Position numbers and translations under genes: made by a program | NCBI GenBank assembly: GCA_964059195.1 | Contig: CAXKWD010000005.1 | Span: 43,601,825-43,665,824 of the forward strand | Length of the DNA stretch: 64,000 bases | Origin: Ectobius pallidus | Lineage: Eukaryota; Arthropoda; Insecta; Blattodea; Ectobiidae | Direction: 5' to 3' | Part shown: piece by piece, positions 1 to 13,834 of the stretch | Numbering within the stretch: the stretch's first letter is position 1 | Layout: every line of letters begins with the position of its first letter | Notes under the pieces: generated by a model | Seen by the model: only the letters and a program-made list of their open reading frames with translations | What the model was told of the DNA's origin: nothing | Database searches by the model: none

Positions 1-1000
1 TTTCACGAGATGCCATTTTAGTTCAATGGAGTTGAGATCGCAGTGATAAGGGGGCAGTCTGAGAACACTAACTCCGCTATCTTCTAATATTTTATCTGTT
101 CGTGTACGCTGTTCAACTTCACAATGTTTAACTTCTCGCTCTTCGTTAAATATTCGTCATATTTCACAACACTCTCTTACAGGCATGTTGCAATCTGATC
201 TTTTGGAGATGCTATAGTGGGAGTTTTGCAAGGCTAGTATAGCCTTGGGAGTTTTGTTTTCCTGGACAGTGTGGTAAGGCATGTTGTCTAATACAATACT
301 CTCAGGCGGAAGAATTCGCATAAGTTTCTCCCGAAACCATCGATTATGGTAGAACTGTTCATTTCATTATGGTAATTTTCTATTGGAGATTCAGGATAAT
401 AGGTAAGTTCTGTTCCATTTATAAAGCCCATTTCCCCACCAGCGAGTATCAATATAGCCCTCTAACTTTCTAACACATCGGGAATGTCTCATGTTGCCAA
501 CACTTACTAGTTTCATCAGTGTCGAAATCGGGTTTCTTAATCCTTTTTTATATTTTCTCAAAGCCGCAAATAGGCTGCTTTGCGAGCAACAATGTACTGA
601 CGCTCAATTAACATTTCCCTAAAATGTTTACACTTCTTTAAAGTAAACCCCATTTCTTTTATGTCTTCAAAACTTTTTTAATCCACAACTGAAAATTATT
701 TTGTCCTTAACAGCACTCCATACTTTTTTCACTGTTGGCATTTCTTTACGCACCTCAAAGTATTCAAAAAACATCCTTTGAATGACACACTTATTAAATT
801 CGTCCACTTCAAATTTCTTTTTTCGTTCACGTTTTTTGCCCGGTATTGAAATTTGCGTGCCTGATATGTTAGCTATTTCGCACTCACTGGCAACATTTCT
901 CACCGACCTTTCACTCTTTCTAACTGTTTAGCTGTTCGTGCCACGGTTCTGTGCAAAGGAAGAACTAGACCATTTTTGTTTTAATTCTTTGCAGAACTTC
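1..1000 (-). pseudogene. Broken Tc1/IS630-type DDE transposase, cut by window edge
   Basis: Read on the minus strand, this holds a decayed cut-and-paste transposase. A 78-residue frame (903 down to 667) carries the basic stretch KKRERKKKFEVDEFNKCVIQ, which matches the second copy at 60.7-62.1 kb (RPRKKV..DDFDKCVIRR). Downstream, in other frames, come GFTLKKCKHFREMLIERQYIVA (abbreviated here to its first part), the first catalytic Asp in DTDET (about 509-524), the second in VLDNMPYH (about 271-293) and the Glu in LPPYHCDLNSIELKW (about 12-57). About 87 codons separate the second Asp from the Glu, so this is the long-spacer type and not DD34D mariner. At least two frameshifts and an in-frame stop make it non-functional. 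The 3' end lies outside the window and no terminal repeat could be defined. The identity rests on motif order and similarity to the other copy. Confidence 0.75.
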
Positions 1001-4000
1001 AGTACCATACATTGTAAATTATGTTTCTGCTTTGAGAATGTATAACTTTACGCGCAGACATTTCCTTGAATTATGCAATTATTTATACTAATACTTAATG
1101 ATGCTGGGCAGCACGACACAATAACTCAATCACTTCATCAGGTTATAGGCGACTGATATTTCGGGCAGAGTATGCTGTGCAACGCGATGACATCACTGTT
1201 GAAGAAGAGGCCACTGGCAGAGATATTTGTCCTTCAGCGTATCTTCAGTAGAATCAAAATGTAAACATTGAACACAGCATTGGTCTCACTCCCGTAGTCA
1301 ATCTACTTTCTCAATGCATCATCTGAGAAAGTAAATAGCCATGTACAATTATTTACAAATGAAGAATAGTTAGAAACAAAATTTCTATTAATTATATATT
1401 CTCGTCTGACTGATGGAATTCTTTAAAGCGATTACACATGTGCTATGGGGAATGGGAATGTGTTGACAATTGAAGCATAATCGCTTAAGTGTCTATGTTA
1501 CATTTCGCGAGTTTAAAAAAAAAACACGCTTCGAAGCATCTTTTGCTTGTTTAGTAGGAATGGCTAGTAATAATTTAACATAGACCTTTGTTACATAAAA
1601 GTTATACTACTGTTTCATTAAATCTGATATTACTTAATATTAGTTAATATTAATAGAGGAAAAAACAACAACCCAGATAGTAATACCGGCTACGTACTGT
1701 ACCTAGATTAGATGACAATGTGATTGTTATTGCTTGGCACGAAGAAAGCAGACACATTGCTTTCATGTTCAACATAAAACCTTGATCCACAATTTTTAAG
1801 GCACATTTCGCTTCATAATTTTTTTACATGGTGATGTCAGTTCTTATGTTAAGTGCACAGGTAGATGGAAGAGGCATCATAGCCTTCGTTCCGCAAAAAA
1901 CTCAATGTTTACAAAATTGTAACATAGATCTTTGTTCACGGGTAATTTTCAATTCTCCAGATACCTGCATTATTGCACCATGGTACCGATCATTTAATCC
2001 TATCACAACCTTGTTTTTTTTTTTAGATTTTTGCTACTGATAAAAAACGTGTAATTGAAAGCAAACTTCTACCAATCACAAATGAAGGTCACTTGAACGC
2101 TGTATCAGCACTTGACGTTTCAATTGGCAGTGAACTATCCATCATTTCCATACAGTAATTAGGCCTACGCGTTCGTAGACTATCAATCAACTACATTTTT
2201 ACCATGTTTTCTTTCCAAAATTCATAATTCGAATAATTTTATCCTCCTCCCCTCCCCAACTCTGGCAACCAATTTGTTGCTTTGTTGATATGTGCCCGTT
2301 TTGTGAACCAAATGAATATGCGTATAACTCATGAATTTTGAGGGTGGTGGTGCTTTGTAAAGGATAGAATTAGGGGTTTGAGGGTGGTTAGTTGTGGAGA
2401 TGGTTAACGTTAGCTTTGCAGAGAATTCAAGTGAAAAGGGGGTGGGTTTTTGGGAGGGGTGGGTGGTTATAACGATGGTGTGGTCTAAATTGAGGGTTTA
2501 GAATTTAATTTATCACAATGACAGTAAATTCTCTGGATCCACACCAACCACATTGCATGGCCCATCCTCTGTGCCCCCTCGCTCCCATGATCAGTATAAA
2601 TAGCAAATCTGCTGATCCGTAGTAAGCCAGCCAACAGTCATGTTTCAATAATAGTAACATAACAGGGGCCAAACAGTAATTATTCTGATTAGATATGCGT
2701 CACGTTAAGGGTTGGTTATTGGAAAAGCAGTGACATGGGGTGGGGGTTCCAGCTTAGTACATGTGTGCACATCCTGGGGTGGGCTGTGTGTTCCTATTCC
2801 AATTCATATAATGGTTAAAGTTGAATCAAATATTAGTTTGCCCAGTAATTATTTTACAGCATTACAGTTGTTAGGAAATAAAATTAACGTTAGCAAAATA
2901 ATAGCCTACAGTAGAGGAGGGAGACCTTTTTATTTGTAAATGAAAAGGATATGAAAGGAGTTGGGGAACAGAAGACAAATGAACTAATGGGTGGTCATAT
3001 GAGGCCATTTAATTAAAGCCACATGATGTATTAGGCCTTGGAATATTCGGTTTCATGCGTGAAAAAAAAAAACTTTCTACCATGCTTGCAACATTTCATT
3101 TATCTGTCATCAGAAGCTGTAAACACTACTGTGAAACACTGATGGAGTAGCAGCATCATGTTATAGAAGTCATAAACTTTGATCATGTACAAATACCGAG
3201 TTCAGTATTTTTGATCGTTTGTGGAATAAATGTGGTAGACACATAAAAGGATATAAAGGCCAAGTGCAGCTTTAAACCAATAGGGAGACTTTATGAACTT
3301 CGTGACACCGAAGTTTATTGCGAATATGAGAGTCACTGCAATCCTGGAAAGACAAGCAAGTGCAGTGAAGGGGCCGATTGCATAATTCATCTAAGACAGT
3401 TAACTTGTCTATGTGTATATCGTATTTATTGTTCTCATTATAAGAAAATCGTAGTAGAACAATTAAATTTGTGGTTATGGATTATGAGTTATGTGTGAAC
3501 ACTATTTTATCAGTATTATGTATATTTAAGTTCTACAACGTCTTACAGTCCCTAGTATGTTAATTCATTATCAAAATAATTTAGATTAACTGTGTCTTTA
3601 CAATTGACTTATTGCTAATGACTGGGATGTATGAAATATAGGTTACAAGCCAGGGAAAATTCTTATATTATCAACATTAAGAATCATTAAAAGCAAAAGT
3701 GATCGGGATGCTAGCACACATTAGACACGTCGTTTTACAGCTATTGACAGGCTATGGTATCTAGTGACGACGCTAACACACCCCCTCCCGCGCGCAAATA
3801 ATTGTTTGTGTCCCCCATAATAATTTTTAGGGTACGGTATTAGAAAACTGAAGGAAAATTATTTTTAAATAAGAGATATCTAATTATATTTAAAAGTTAA
3901 ACAGGAATTTCTTTTCATTACTCTACTTAAATTAATACTAGGCCTACTTTTATGCAGATTTTGCATATGAAAAGTTTAAAGATGAATTGGGAAATAGTTC

Positions 4001-4640
4001 AAGTGGAAGTATGTTCAAAAAGATAACATAAAAAACTGGAAATTTTCTCTCTGTGGTCGTAATTTGCATTTATCGAACTCTCATGTAAAATCAGGCGTAC
4101 TTTAAATCTTTAAATTTAATGTCAGCATTTAACATTAAATTCTCTTTAATTATTTATGTGCAACCAAATTATTCATAGCTCCATTCATGGCTTATCGGTT
4201 GCATGCTGAATGATTCATAAGAAATAAACGTCATTAATTGCCATTAAGTGAATTCTGTGAAGCCTAAATAATACTTTCCAGGCATTTCTTCTGACTTTAT
4301 AAATGCAAAAAGAACGAATTTAATTAATTTATTAAATGTCCTGTTTTTGTGACCACCCTCGAAAGGGATAAAGGCTGAGAGCTTCAGATGGCACTAGTAG
4401 GACTAAATACATATTTGCCAAGCAATGTCTCTATCCATTGCTGTGCGTTCCCTGGGAACGATTAATAAGCTTTAATTGAAGTCCATAGTAGCGGTGTTGA
4501 CAACTGAATTCGTGATATTATTGCAACTGTCATTGTATCGATTGTATATTATTTCTCTAAAGCACTGCAGGAATACAGGAAAAAAAAGTCTATCAGAAGG
4601 AACAGCGCACAAAGGTCGTAAATAGAAATGATTTATACAG
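1001..4640. other. Unassigned AT-rich DNA with a G-rich island
   Basis: No gene could be supported. The region is AT-rich apart from a G-rich plus strand from about 2310 to 2800, with runs such as GGGTGGTGG, GGGGGTGGG and GGGAGGGGTGGG. A short hairpin occurs near 1300-1345, where TACTTTCTCA and TGAGAAAGTA flank a 10-base loop. The two frames of 70-75 residues here (1828-2040, 2712-2939) have low-complexity or unremarkable sequence and no recognisable motif. Confidence 0.5.
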
Positions 4641-4649
4641 GCCGTATAG

Positions 4650-4862
4650 GCCCTTAGGATTCCTGGTGTTTAGGATTGACACGTGAAGGAGTTAAGATTG
4701 CTAGCCTTACGCATACCTTCCCTCCTGGACTCATTTCTGGTAGAGGCTGATCCACAATGCCACCGGAAGGATTATTGAAAAATTGAAATCTTCCAGAGAC
4801 CCTATCGGGATCGAAACTGCGTCCTTCCGTTCTGTAGCATTGTACCTCACTTATACCCAACT
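4650..4862 (-). repeat. Probable tRNA-derived SINE relic
   Basis: On the minus strand, GGTACAATGCTACAGAACGG precedes a good RNA polymerase III B box (GTTTCGATCCCG, near 4807-4818), followed by a GC-richer body that stands out from the AT-rich surroundings. This arrangement is that of a tRNA-derived SINE head plus body. The A box is weak and no target duplication was found. A 68-residue open frame across it is a by-product of the GC-rich repeat. It could also be a fragment of a longer retroelement. Confidence 0.4.
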
Positions 4863-7800
4863 CCCAAACTAATAAATAGTCACAATAGTGTAATCGTAAT
4901 GTTTCCTATTTAACTGTCTTCGTTTAAACTTGGTATTTTTCTGGTTTCAGCAGACTACATGGTATTAAACCATGGTTAGGTAAATATATTCGTATACTAA
5001 CAGAGAAAATAATGAATATTATATATTGATCGCTTTAACTTAAGACAACATTGTGTTTCTGAAGACTTTCATAATTTACATGTCTCCATAATGAATGTAC
5101 TGCACATGAAACACAAAAGGAGGTAGAAGTTGAATCAGCAAGCTTTAAGAAAGAAACAAGGTTCTTGTAAAACGCAAAGCTTACTTTTGAATCGTCTTTC
5201 CTTTTGTTAAAATTGTATTTTTGTTTTAGAAATACATAAACCATTTCTTCTGATCCTCTTTCTTTTTAAGTTCACATGAAGCATGGTCTCCTTTGTTTCT
5301 GTGCTTTCTCTTTCCTTGTTCATTTTATAACTACAGGGCAGTTCTATTCAAGTTATAAATGGTATTATACTGGCTTGTTTGGAAATTTCGTTTCGTTGTT
5401 CATTTCTTTATTGTCCATACTTCATTGCTACATTGGATAGAAGGTTTTGTTCTGATGAATTTGAAACACACAGTTGTACATCTGTTTTGTTATGAATGTT
5501 ATGCCATGTCGCATAAATTGGGTTAGCAAACGTCGCGTTTTCGTATTTTGTTTCGGTGTGTAGGGCGCGAGGCAGGCAAGTTTTTACCGCTCTAAGCTAT
5601 TGTCAAGCTAGCTTGAAGTTTGTAAAAGCACCAATTTAAGATTAAAGAGAACATAGGAAAGTAGCCTATATGTACGTCAAAAGGATAGCGAGAGATCCTA
5701 AAGTAACATTTGATTCGACAGAAGTTAGCCGGTGTTTCAGAAAAATATATGAACAGAGATCCAAAACCATGGCTGTTCCATATGTGTCATACATACCTAT
5801 GAATTCAGTGAGTTTCTTAGCTCTAGCTCAGAAGAGGTTGAGAAATTACGAACACATATCTTTTACAGTATTGATCTCCGGCTTATATCTTATTTAAGCC
5901 TGTACATTTCATTAGGTACCCTTACATGGTAGCCTAGGTCTGTTTGTTATACAATATTATATGCTTATTTTATACCTATAAGTTCAAAATTAAAATTTTT
6001 GTAATGATGTAATGTCGGATTATCTAAATTAACTTGTAACCTAAAAATTGTATAATATACTCGTCATAAATTTCAAACATTTAAAATTACAAATAGGACT
6101 GTCATGCAATTAAAACATAAAAAATGTTACGGATATGCATTTCAGCCTAAGTAGGACATCTTCAGGAGGGCATATGAGCTTTAATTGTGCACTCAATTGT
6201 GCTAATTTTTAGGATACAAGTTATTTTAGAAAATTTGACTTTACACCACTAAGATTTTAACTTTGAAATTGAAATTACAACATACCGTAAATTTTGTAAA
6301 ATTTATAGCAAATAGGCATAGACTCACTATATAGGGTGTCTTATGAAATTTATGTTTGTGGGTACAAGGCCGAGATGAATATTGTGAAAAGATAACATAG
6401 TCCTCAATGAGCACTGATGCACATAATCGCATGCCTTGCCTATATCCAGTAAAATACCTCATTAGTTCGTTCTATGTGCAGGTTCTTTACTTATAACTTT
6501 AGTCAACCTTCGGTCAATATTTTTTCGTTTACCTTGTTTATCTGTTTGCCTTTTTCTACTCCTACACAGACACTCATGCCCGAGGCGGACTAGAATTTGC
6601 AGCCTTCTTCAGTATACTTTTATGCAGGCATACCTATATTTTTAGTTTTAGTTAACTTATGTTTATACCACTCCGAGCCTTTCCTTGTATCTACTACATG
6701 ACTTATGAATCAGACTGTTGTCTCCTCTACTGGATCGCATATTGTCAATAACATGGTATGTGAGACTGCACTAGCCGAAACAAAAAAAAAATGTACATAG
6801 GACTACACGAATTCACGATTACGCGAAGTAAAAATTAATTGATATTGGCTCGGCCACTACTACCTACGCTAGCAGTGACGTCATGACGGGAATCTAGGTT
6901 ATGAATACAGTCGCAGTTAACACAGTATCATCAGTCACACCGAGAGTTAAAAAAATGCGAACGATTCTACTGGAGCTGGCATTTACAAATTCCCTCTGAT
7001 AAATCACGCCAGGTTTAAACTTAACAAATCTACATAAGCTCTCCCTATACCTTTGTTTTGTCCATGCACACTGAATTGACGAACAATATATTGTGAAATA
7101 TATGGCGCACAGCCTGTTCGCTTCGCTCTAGCGATCCTACACGTATATAGGGTTTCCGTTTTACAAATCCACAGATATTAAAATATGGCTAACATTTCGT
7201 CCATCAATTCATACAAAGAATCTAAGCAGTGAGAGCATTATTGTTAATAACAGTACATTATTGTTAATAACAAATTGAAGATCAATAAAAAAGATAAATA
7301 AAAATAAATGAACATACTATCATCTAATAAATCATATAATAGTTAACACGATTTTTTAAGGTATTGTTCATTAATCATACTCTGATATAAAAATGTTAAT
7401 GATCAGTTGATCACGTCATGTAATGCCCATGCCCAGTAATTTTCCTTTAACGATTTTTCAGAGACCTAAGGCTACTATTGCGAACAAAAATATAGGTGTA
7501 CTTTTCACTAATTAAAGCGACAAAAAGGTGTAAGAAACCGAACTAAAGGAAAGAACAAAATTAAACCTAAGAATTCGAATAGATTGAAGCTTGATTAGTT
7601 GATGTGAAGAGAAAACTCTTTCTCTGATTGATGTGGTTTACATATTTTTATATGCACGGTATTCATACTTCGTGAATAATGCACATTCTACCGTACTTTA
7701 TTAGTTTCATTTTTTCGTTAGTTTGATGACTAGGTGAGATATTTTCGGACTCTTATCCAGAAACGCTTCCGATTTTAAGATCATAGCCAACTGTACGTAA

Positions 7801-9560
7801 GTAACTAAAAAGCAATATTTTTGCTTGTTGATCCCTATACTCTAATTACATTTATATTATATAACTATAGTAATTGTACATTTTCATATCAAAATATCAC
7901 AAGAACTAATCTAGGCAGCTATAGTTAATGCACAATATAGGGAAATTTTTTGTAATTGTTTATTATGTAGGCCTACTAACTTATAATTTTGTTAAAGCAT
8001 ATACAAAAAGTCTCAGTAAATTAGAGATAATTTTCATGTACATAGGCTACATTAGAATACCAGGATATAGGAGATAGCTGTGCGGTTTTTTTTTAAATTC
8101 CTGTAGGCTGTCCAGCTGATAACGAAGAATGTATCCAAAGTGTTCATTAATAGTACATTATGCAACAGATCCTATAATGGCATTCGTTATGACACGAGTT
8201 TCTATCGTTTCATAATTTTCATACGAGTGTCTTAATTGTCATTATAAGCAAGTTACATACGACTGCTTTTTGTTCGACCATAATTTTTATAAACGGTAAA
8301 TTTTTGAGTTTTTAGATTCAATGAGACGGCTGACCTCGACGATCAGCTGTTAGTAAGCTCTGTTCAATTTCATTTTGGCAAGAGATGGCAGCTGATGACG
8401 TGTTGAAAACTCGAAACTTCTGTGCCATTTTAACTTCAGACCAAGGGACTTTATATACGAAATGAATTAAATTTAGTATAATATTACAAATTACACAAAT
8501 AGAGTTGATATATTTTTAAATACAGTTTGTTTATTATGCTGTTTGATTTGTTCTTCTCAAGGCATCCAGATTTTTCCGTATTCAACATTAATTATTCATA
8601 CCACAACATTTTGTACAAAGATATTCTGTACTTCAGTGGATATCATTATGTTACTGCTAAGCCACATGTTAAAAGCATATTATAATTGGTCGAGCAAAAG
8701 AAAATGGAATCCAACGCTCAAATCAAGGTGAATACAAAGGCACATGTTTACCATACCATTCAATCTTCTGCAGTTACGTGAAGAGGTGACCATATAAAAT
8801 GGCCATTTGAACCCCATCAACCTGCTATGTGGTACGTTATAACTATTATAAAATAGAAGATAATCTGAATCGCCTTAAATATCATAAATTATTTAAACAC
8901 AATATGTGGATAGAGAGTGAACAAGAATCCAGTCACCCTGAGAAAACTCTTACAAATCTGGGAACAGCTCGATAGAGAACGCACATGCCAGTGAATAGTC
9001 TGGTATACTCGACACTAGTCACCGCGCCATCCCGAGTAGCAAAAAAATAAAAGAACGATTATCGCAGTAATTACATTTCCCACCGCAGGAAGAGATTCAT
9101 TACTGCACATAAGGAAGTGCGCGCTATTCAGTATGTCGCTGCTAAACTAATATTACTGTTCCTAACCTAACCAGTGGCCGAATACTGGAATAATTTAAAC
9201 TTAGATAGAAACCGATATGGCTAAATATCTATACCCATATCCGTTATAATTACCGGTAAAATAATAATACTGGAATTTTCATACCAGTATATAAAAGTTA
9301 CATTACCAGTAATATGGGGGAAAATATAACTTAATTGTAAAGAAATATTTTCCTGAATTCATAAATTAGAATATTCATTAAGAAGCGATCGATTCCAAAA
9401 TTCAAGTTCACGAGCATAGCTCATACTATTGAGCCTTGCTGTACCCAACAGAGTCGAAAGCAAAACATTAAAAACAAGTGAAGGTTAAATAAGGAAAATA
9501 TTATATAAAAGTTCCATTATATCACTGAATGACATTTTCTTATTGTGAGGAATGTGATAT
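4863..9560. other. Unassigned AT-rich DNA
   Basis: No gene or classified transposon was recognised. The short frames at 5035-5244, 5670-5897, 6241-6462 and 8543-8731 lack known motifs. A short direct duplication of ATTATTGTTAATAACA occurs at about 7238-7271. A GACCTCGACGATCAGCTG stretch near 8331 forms a small hairpin only. Confidence 0.5.
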
Positions 9561-9857
9561 AATATAAATAGATTATTGATCAGCACTCACCAATGTCTAT
9601 TTATCCTTTTGTGAAGCCGTTGTCAAGGGTTACTTAATCATGCATAAAGCCGTCGTCTTCTTCAAAAAATAATAAAACACACGTATAATATATGCAAAAA
9701 TTATTTTATTTACAGAGTTTGTTTATATATTATGCGTGTGTTTTATTATTTTATGAAGAAGACGACGGCCTTTCGCAAGATTAAGTAACCCTTGACAACG
9801 GCTTCACAAAAGGATAAATAAACATTGGTGAGTGCTGTCCAATAATATATTTATATT
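9561..9857. mobile_element. Foldback (long inverted repeat) MITE-like element
   Basis: The two ends are near-perfect inverted copies. The left arm begins AATATAAATAGATTATTGAT and continues CAGCACTCACCAATGT; the right arm is its reverse complement and ends AATAATATATTTATATT. Pairing continues inward through ATTTATCCTTTTGTGAAGCC, the AAGGGTTACTTAATC block and GTCGTCTTCTTC, to an AT-rich centre of a few dozen bases around 9690-9725. The arms differ by a few substitutions and small gaps. There is no coding capacity. I infer a non-autonomous DNA transposon or foldback element; the exact termini and target duplication are uncertain because the outermost part is AT-rich. Confidence 0.75.
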
Positions 9858-12800
9858 AAAAGTTCATTTGTTTGCGGGTGCCTTCACAACCCCATGATGA
9901 CGGTATGGCCGAATGAAATGTACGTTATTCTGGAGTGAAGTGATACTAGACAATCCAACAGAGCCCAGATTCGCACGAGGCATAGCATAGTAAACCTGGA
10001 AAAAAGTGGGACCTTTTTGTAATGGAATGCCCAGGAAATGTGAGTGCTAAGACAGGAACCTATTCGAACAGAACGGGAATAGATGGTCGGGACCTCCAGT
10101 GAAAGGGACGGAACGGTCTTTTTCACAATAAATAATCAATGCCCAGGATGGGATTCACAAGAGAAGGGTAATGCGATAAAGAAAGAGTATGATACATTTA
10201 CGCAAAAATATTAGTTAATTTCAATTTTAACTTATTAACAAAATTAATTAACATTACATGAATTAACATCAATTAAATATAATCGAATAATTGTAATTTA
10301 AATTAAATTAATAAATACAGCATTTTGCAGAAAGTTTAAACAAAATTAATATCTTCTTGGCAAATATTTGTACAATGTATATGTATACTAATTAAAATTG
10401 TGTTACAATATTATAGTCTATAGACAAGACAAAAATTTTAAGCATTAATGCTAAACATCAAACAAATAGTTATTTTTTTGCTGATCAATATGGTAGTATA
10501 ATGACAAATATTGCAAATTGTATGATTATTGAATGGTAGGTTAACAAGAAAAAACCTGTGCACTGCAAACACAGTTAACAATAGATGCAATGTAATACTT
10601 GCTAACTTATGCAGTCTGGAGATAAAGAATCGCGTACTATCCTTATTTGCGTTTAACTTCTTCTGAAACAGGGTGTAGCGATCAAATGCAATATTCACTT
10701 CAAGAGGAGTTACAGATATTGCTGTTAGCATAGATCGTAATGATTAGCAGAATGACAGAAAATTTAAAGTTTAACTTTGAAGAATGCTATGACGTGCGCT
10801 TACGTTAGATATCAGTAGTTGCAGATCCGACACAGTATAATGGCTGCTGTACTAGCAGATATACAGCACATGGCGTGGGGAATAATTCTACGACGTCCAA
10901 GGCAAAATTTAGCAATCTGAATTTCAGATGATAAATGTAGCTCGTTTTCCCATTCAGTACAGAATAGGGAAGATCAGCTCGAAGCGGGGATCGGTTTCTA
11001 AGTTGAATACTTAGAATGTGAAACAGCTCGATTGGGCCGTCAACTGAAGAGCTAACTTGTATGTCTGAAGCTGTTACATGCAGAGAAATCCAGGCTCCAA
11101 GAGGGAGCAGGCGAAGATGAACTGAACTCTACGAAGACTGGTAGAAGAGCGAGATCGGCAAAATGGCCGAAAATCGAAGCTGCCAGACAAGACAAGTGTC
11201 TCATGGAAGATGATGTCAACATGGCTTTCTGGCATAGAGAAAAAACTTTAAGTCACAAAACCAAAGATTCCAAAACGGATAGCAAAGAGCGATTCTTTGT
11301 CCTTTACAGTCTTTGACTGCTTGGACAGTATGATCAGACGAGAGAGATTTGGTAAGTACGCGCCAAAATTAAACTTATGAAACACTGATCAAAAATAGAA
11401 GGCTACCTACCTACCAAGGTTATGCCTCGCGTAACCAAAGCCTGCGATTATTATTCTTATCATCATCATACCAAAGTAATGTACATGCAAGCAGTCATTT
11501 ATTATGCATCTGCATGTGTTTAATGTTCGCTGATATTCAAAATAACAGTATACGGGATTCGTATTCTGTCTTCCCATTTTAACTTGCCCACGAAACAACA
11601 CGATTACAGCCCGACAAATGGTTGTTTGTATCCCCATTATCTAACGAAATAGCAGACTACACAGTCTAAGGTTACCCCAACGAATCAACACGCAGTCGGT
11701 CGTAAACTGACTTCTAGGACTACTTAAATTCCCCTTCAAGTATTTATGTTTTGCCAATTACATCAATATCGATATGCTTGTCCTATTTCCGTCATAATAA
11801 CGATATTAACGATTTACGGCTTCTTATAGCATCAGTGGGCAATATCGAAATAATACCGGTATTACTGATATTTTCTGTAGCAATACCGTCACTGAACCTA
11901 ACTGACCTATCACTAACAGTTCATTTTACTGAACTAGTATCTTACTGCCACCACTTACGTTAATGCAGAAGCTTGTTTCCCTTCCACACTTTTCGCAAAA
12001 CCTCGTTAGAGTAAAAAGTTCAATGCCTTTGTTTCAATACCACTCTGCCATCTGCTGAATTAAAGCTACGCTTAGTCATATCTGTCATGTTGACAACAGT
12101 GCACACTTGGTCTCAATCGGTGTGGCCGGTCTGATATGGAGGTCAATGATTTCTCGAGTTTAACGCAAATCTGGTTATGTAGGTTGCATTAATACAGACA
12201 CCATACGGCATTACTTTTCATTCTCTACTGTTTAAGTAAAATTCCGCATTGTGCTCTATATCTGATTCAGACTATTTAGACCTGCATCAGTTTTTGGACA
12301 CGTCGCCTACAGCTGTGTGGTTTCATATTTAGTTTACTGAGTATCAAGTTTATAGGGTTATCACATTATCGAAGTCTTATTATGACTGATGATTAGGGAA
12401 AATTTTATTCATGAAATTTAAAAAATACAATAATAGATCCTACAGTATCTCGTTTATGACAGATTTAACACCCAAGTATTAAAAATACTTAAGAATATAT
12501 TCTTCATAACTCAAACCACTGCTAGAAACTTCCTTGAATAGTGGGTTATACTGGATGGAAAATAAACAGGTCATTAAAGATTTCTTTTATTAGACTTTTA
12601 AGACTAACTAGCCATTAACACAGTTAGAACTAGTTTCATATATTTTGCAGATAATTTGCTGTTAAGACAAAGAATTTAAGTCATAACCTTATGAAAACTC
12701 TTAAACAAGTTGAAGCGCTAACAATTTTCCAGTTCACCACAGGCTCCATAAGCGGCGCATTCTACGATTATGACACAAATCCTGAGTATTCAAGTAACTG

Positions 12801-13834
12801 ATATTTGTAATGTTATTTATGGTAAGTATTTCGTGTTATTTTCCAGCTGAATTTTCCTTGCGTTTATAGATTCATTTCATGTTTCCAGTTTCATAAAGTT
12901 TAACAGTATGACAGTTACCTAAAATAATTTGTCTAAATTTACTTGTTTAAGAGTTTTATATCAACGAATCAACGCCTTTCAGAACTTTTACGATGGAAGT
13001 TGAATTTAAATAACTAATTCAAAGACTGAATGAAAGATTCCAAGACTGAGTTAAAGACCACAGCTACAAAGAACATGCATTCCATACAAAGTCAGCGTTT
13101 ATATGGCAACATCTTGACCTCGTAAATACTTCAGAGAATTTCTTTCCGAAAATGAGAAGTTGGGTGCAAGGATTTTCACTGACATTCTTTCCGCTTATTT
13201 AAATAGAAGAGGGTTTCGAAAAACACTTGCCAAGGAATTGAAAGAGATAGCATTTGATTAAATTTTGTTTTGTACATTCAGAGAGTGTCTAGCTTCTACA
13301 AAGGGACTAATGTACACAAAACTGACGAGAAGGTTCTTTCATTTCCATTTAATTCCAATTTCAAATTCAATAGCAACGAGTTGGCAAGACGAAGATGTCG
13401 TGCTGGCGTGACGTTATGTTGGTTGAGTTTTGAGAAAAAGTGCGCTCTGGTTTCGAGTGCAGTTTTGCAAGATAAAAAAAGAAACACGTATAAACAGAGA
13501 AACACTTAAAAGTAGAACGTGTTTGCCAACATTTCTTTCGTGTCTCTTTGTACTTTATGAAAAATAAATGAGGGTTAGATACTGCAGAGGCAAGGGCTGC
13601 ACTATTTTATTAGGACTTGTACTAATGTACACAGGAAATATGATAGAATTGTAGAACGTTTGGAATGTCTTACTAAAATATGCATGTTCTAGTACACGTA
13701 CATATTCATTTAAACGTGTTTATAATACGGTATACAGAATATAATGATACTGTTAATTTGATAAATATGCGAGAACACACTTGGTGGGTATTAAAAACGG
13801 GCTAATAACATGACTAGATTATCAGGTATTCTAT
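9858..13834. other. Unassigned DNA
   Basis: No supported gene. A stretch at about 10850-11340 is less AT-rich and purine-biased but has no long frame. A 97-residue minus-strand frame (10438-10731) is rich in Leu, Ile, Phe and Lys without a recognisable domain. The paired opposite-strand frames at 13270-13509 and 13296-13505 overlap almost completely and are typical chance frames. Confidence 0.45.

Noticed and set aside
10438..10731. 97-residue minus-strand frame as a gene
   Set aside because: No domain, no splice or promoter context, and low-complexity hydrophobic composition.
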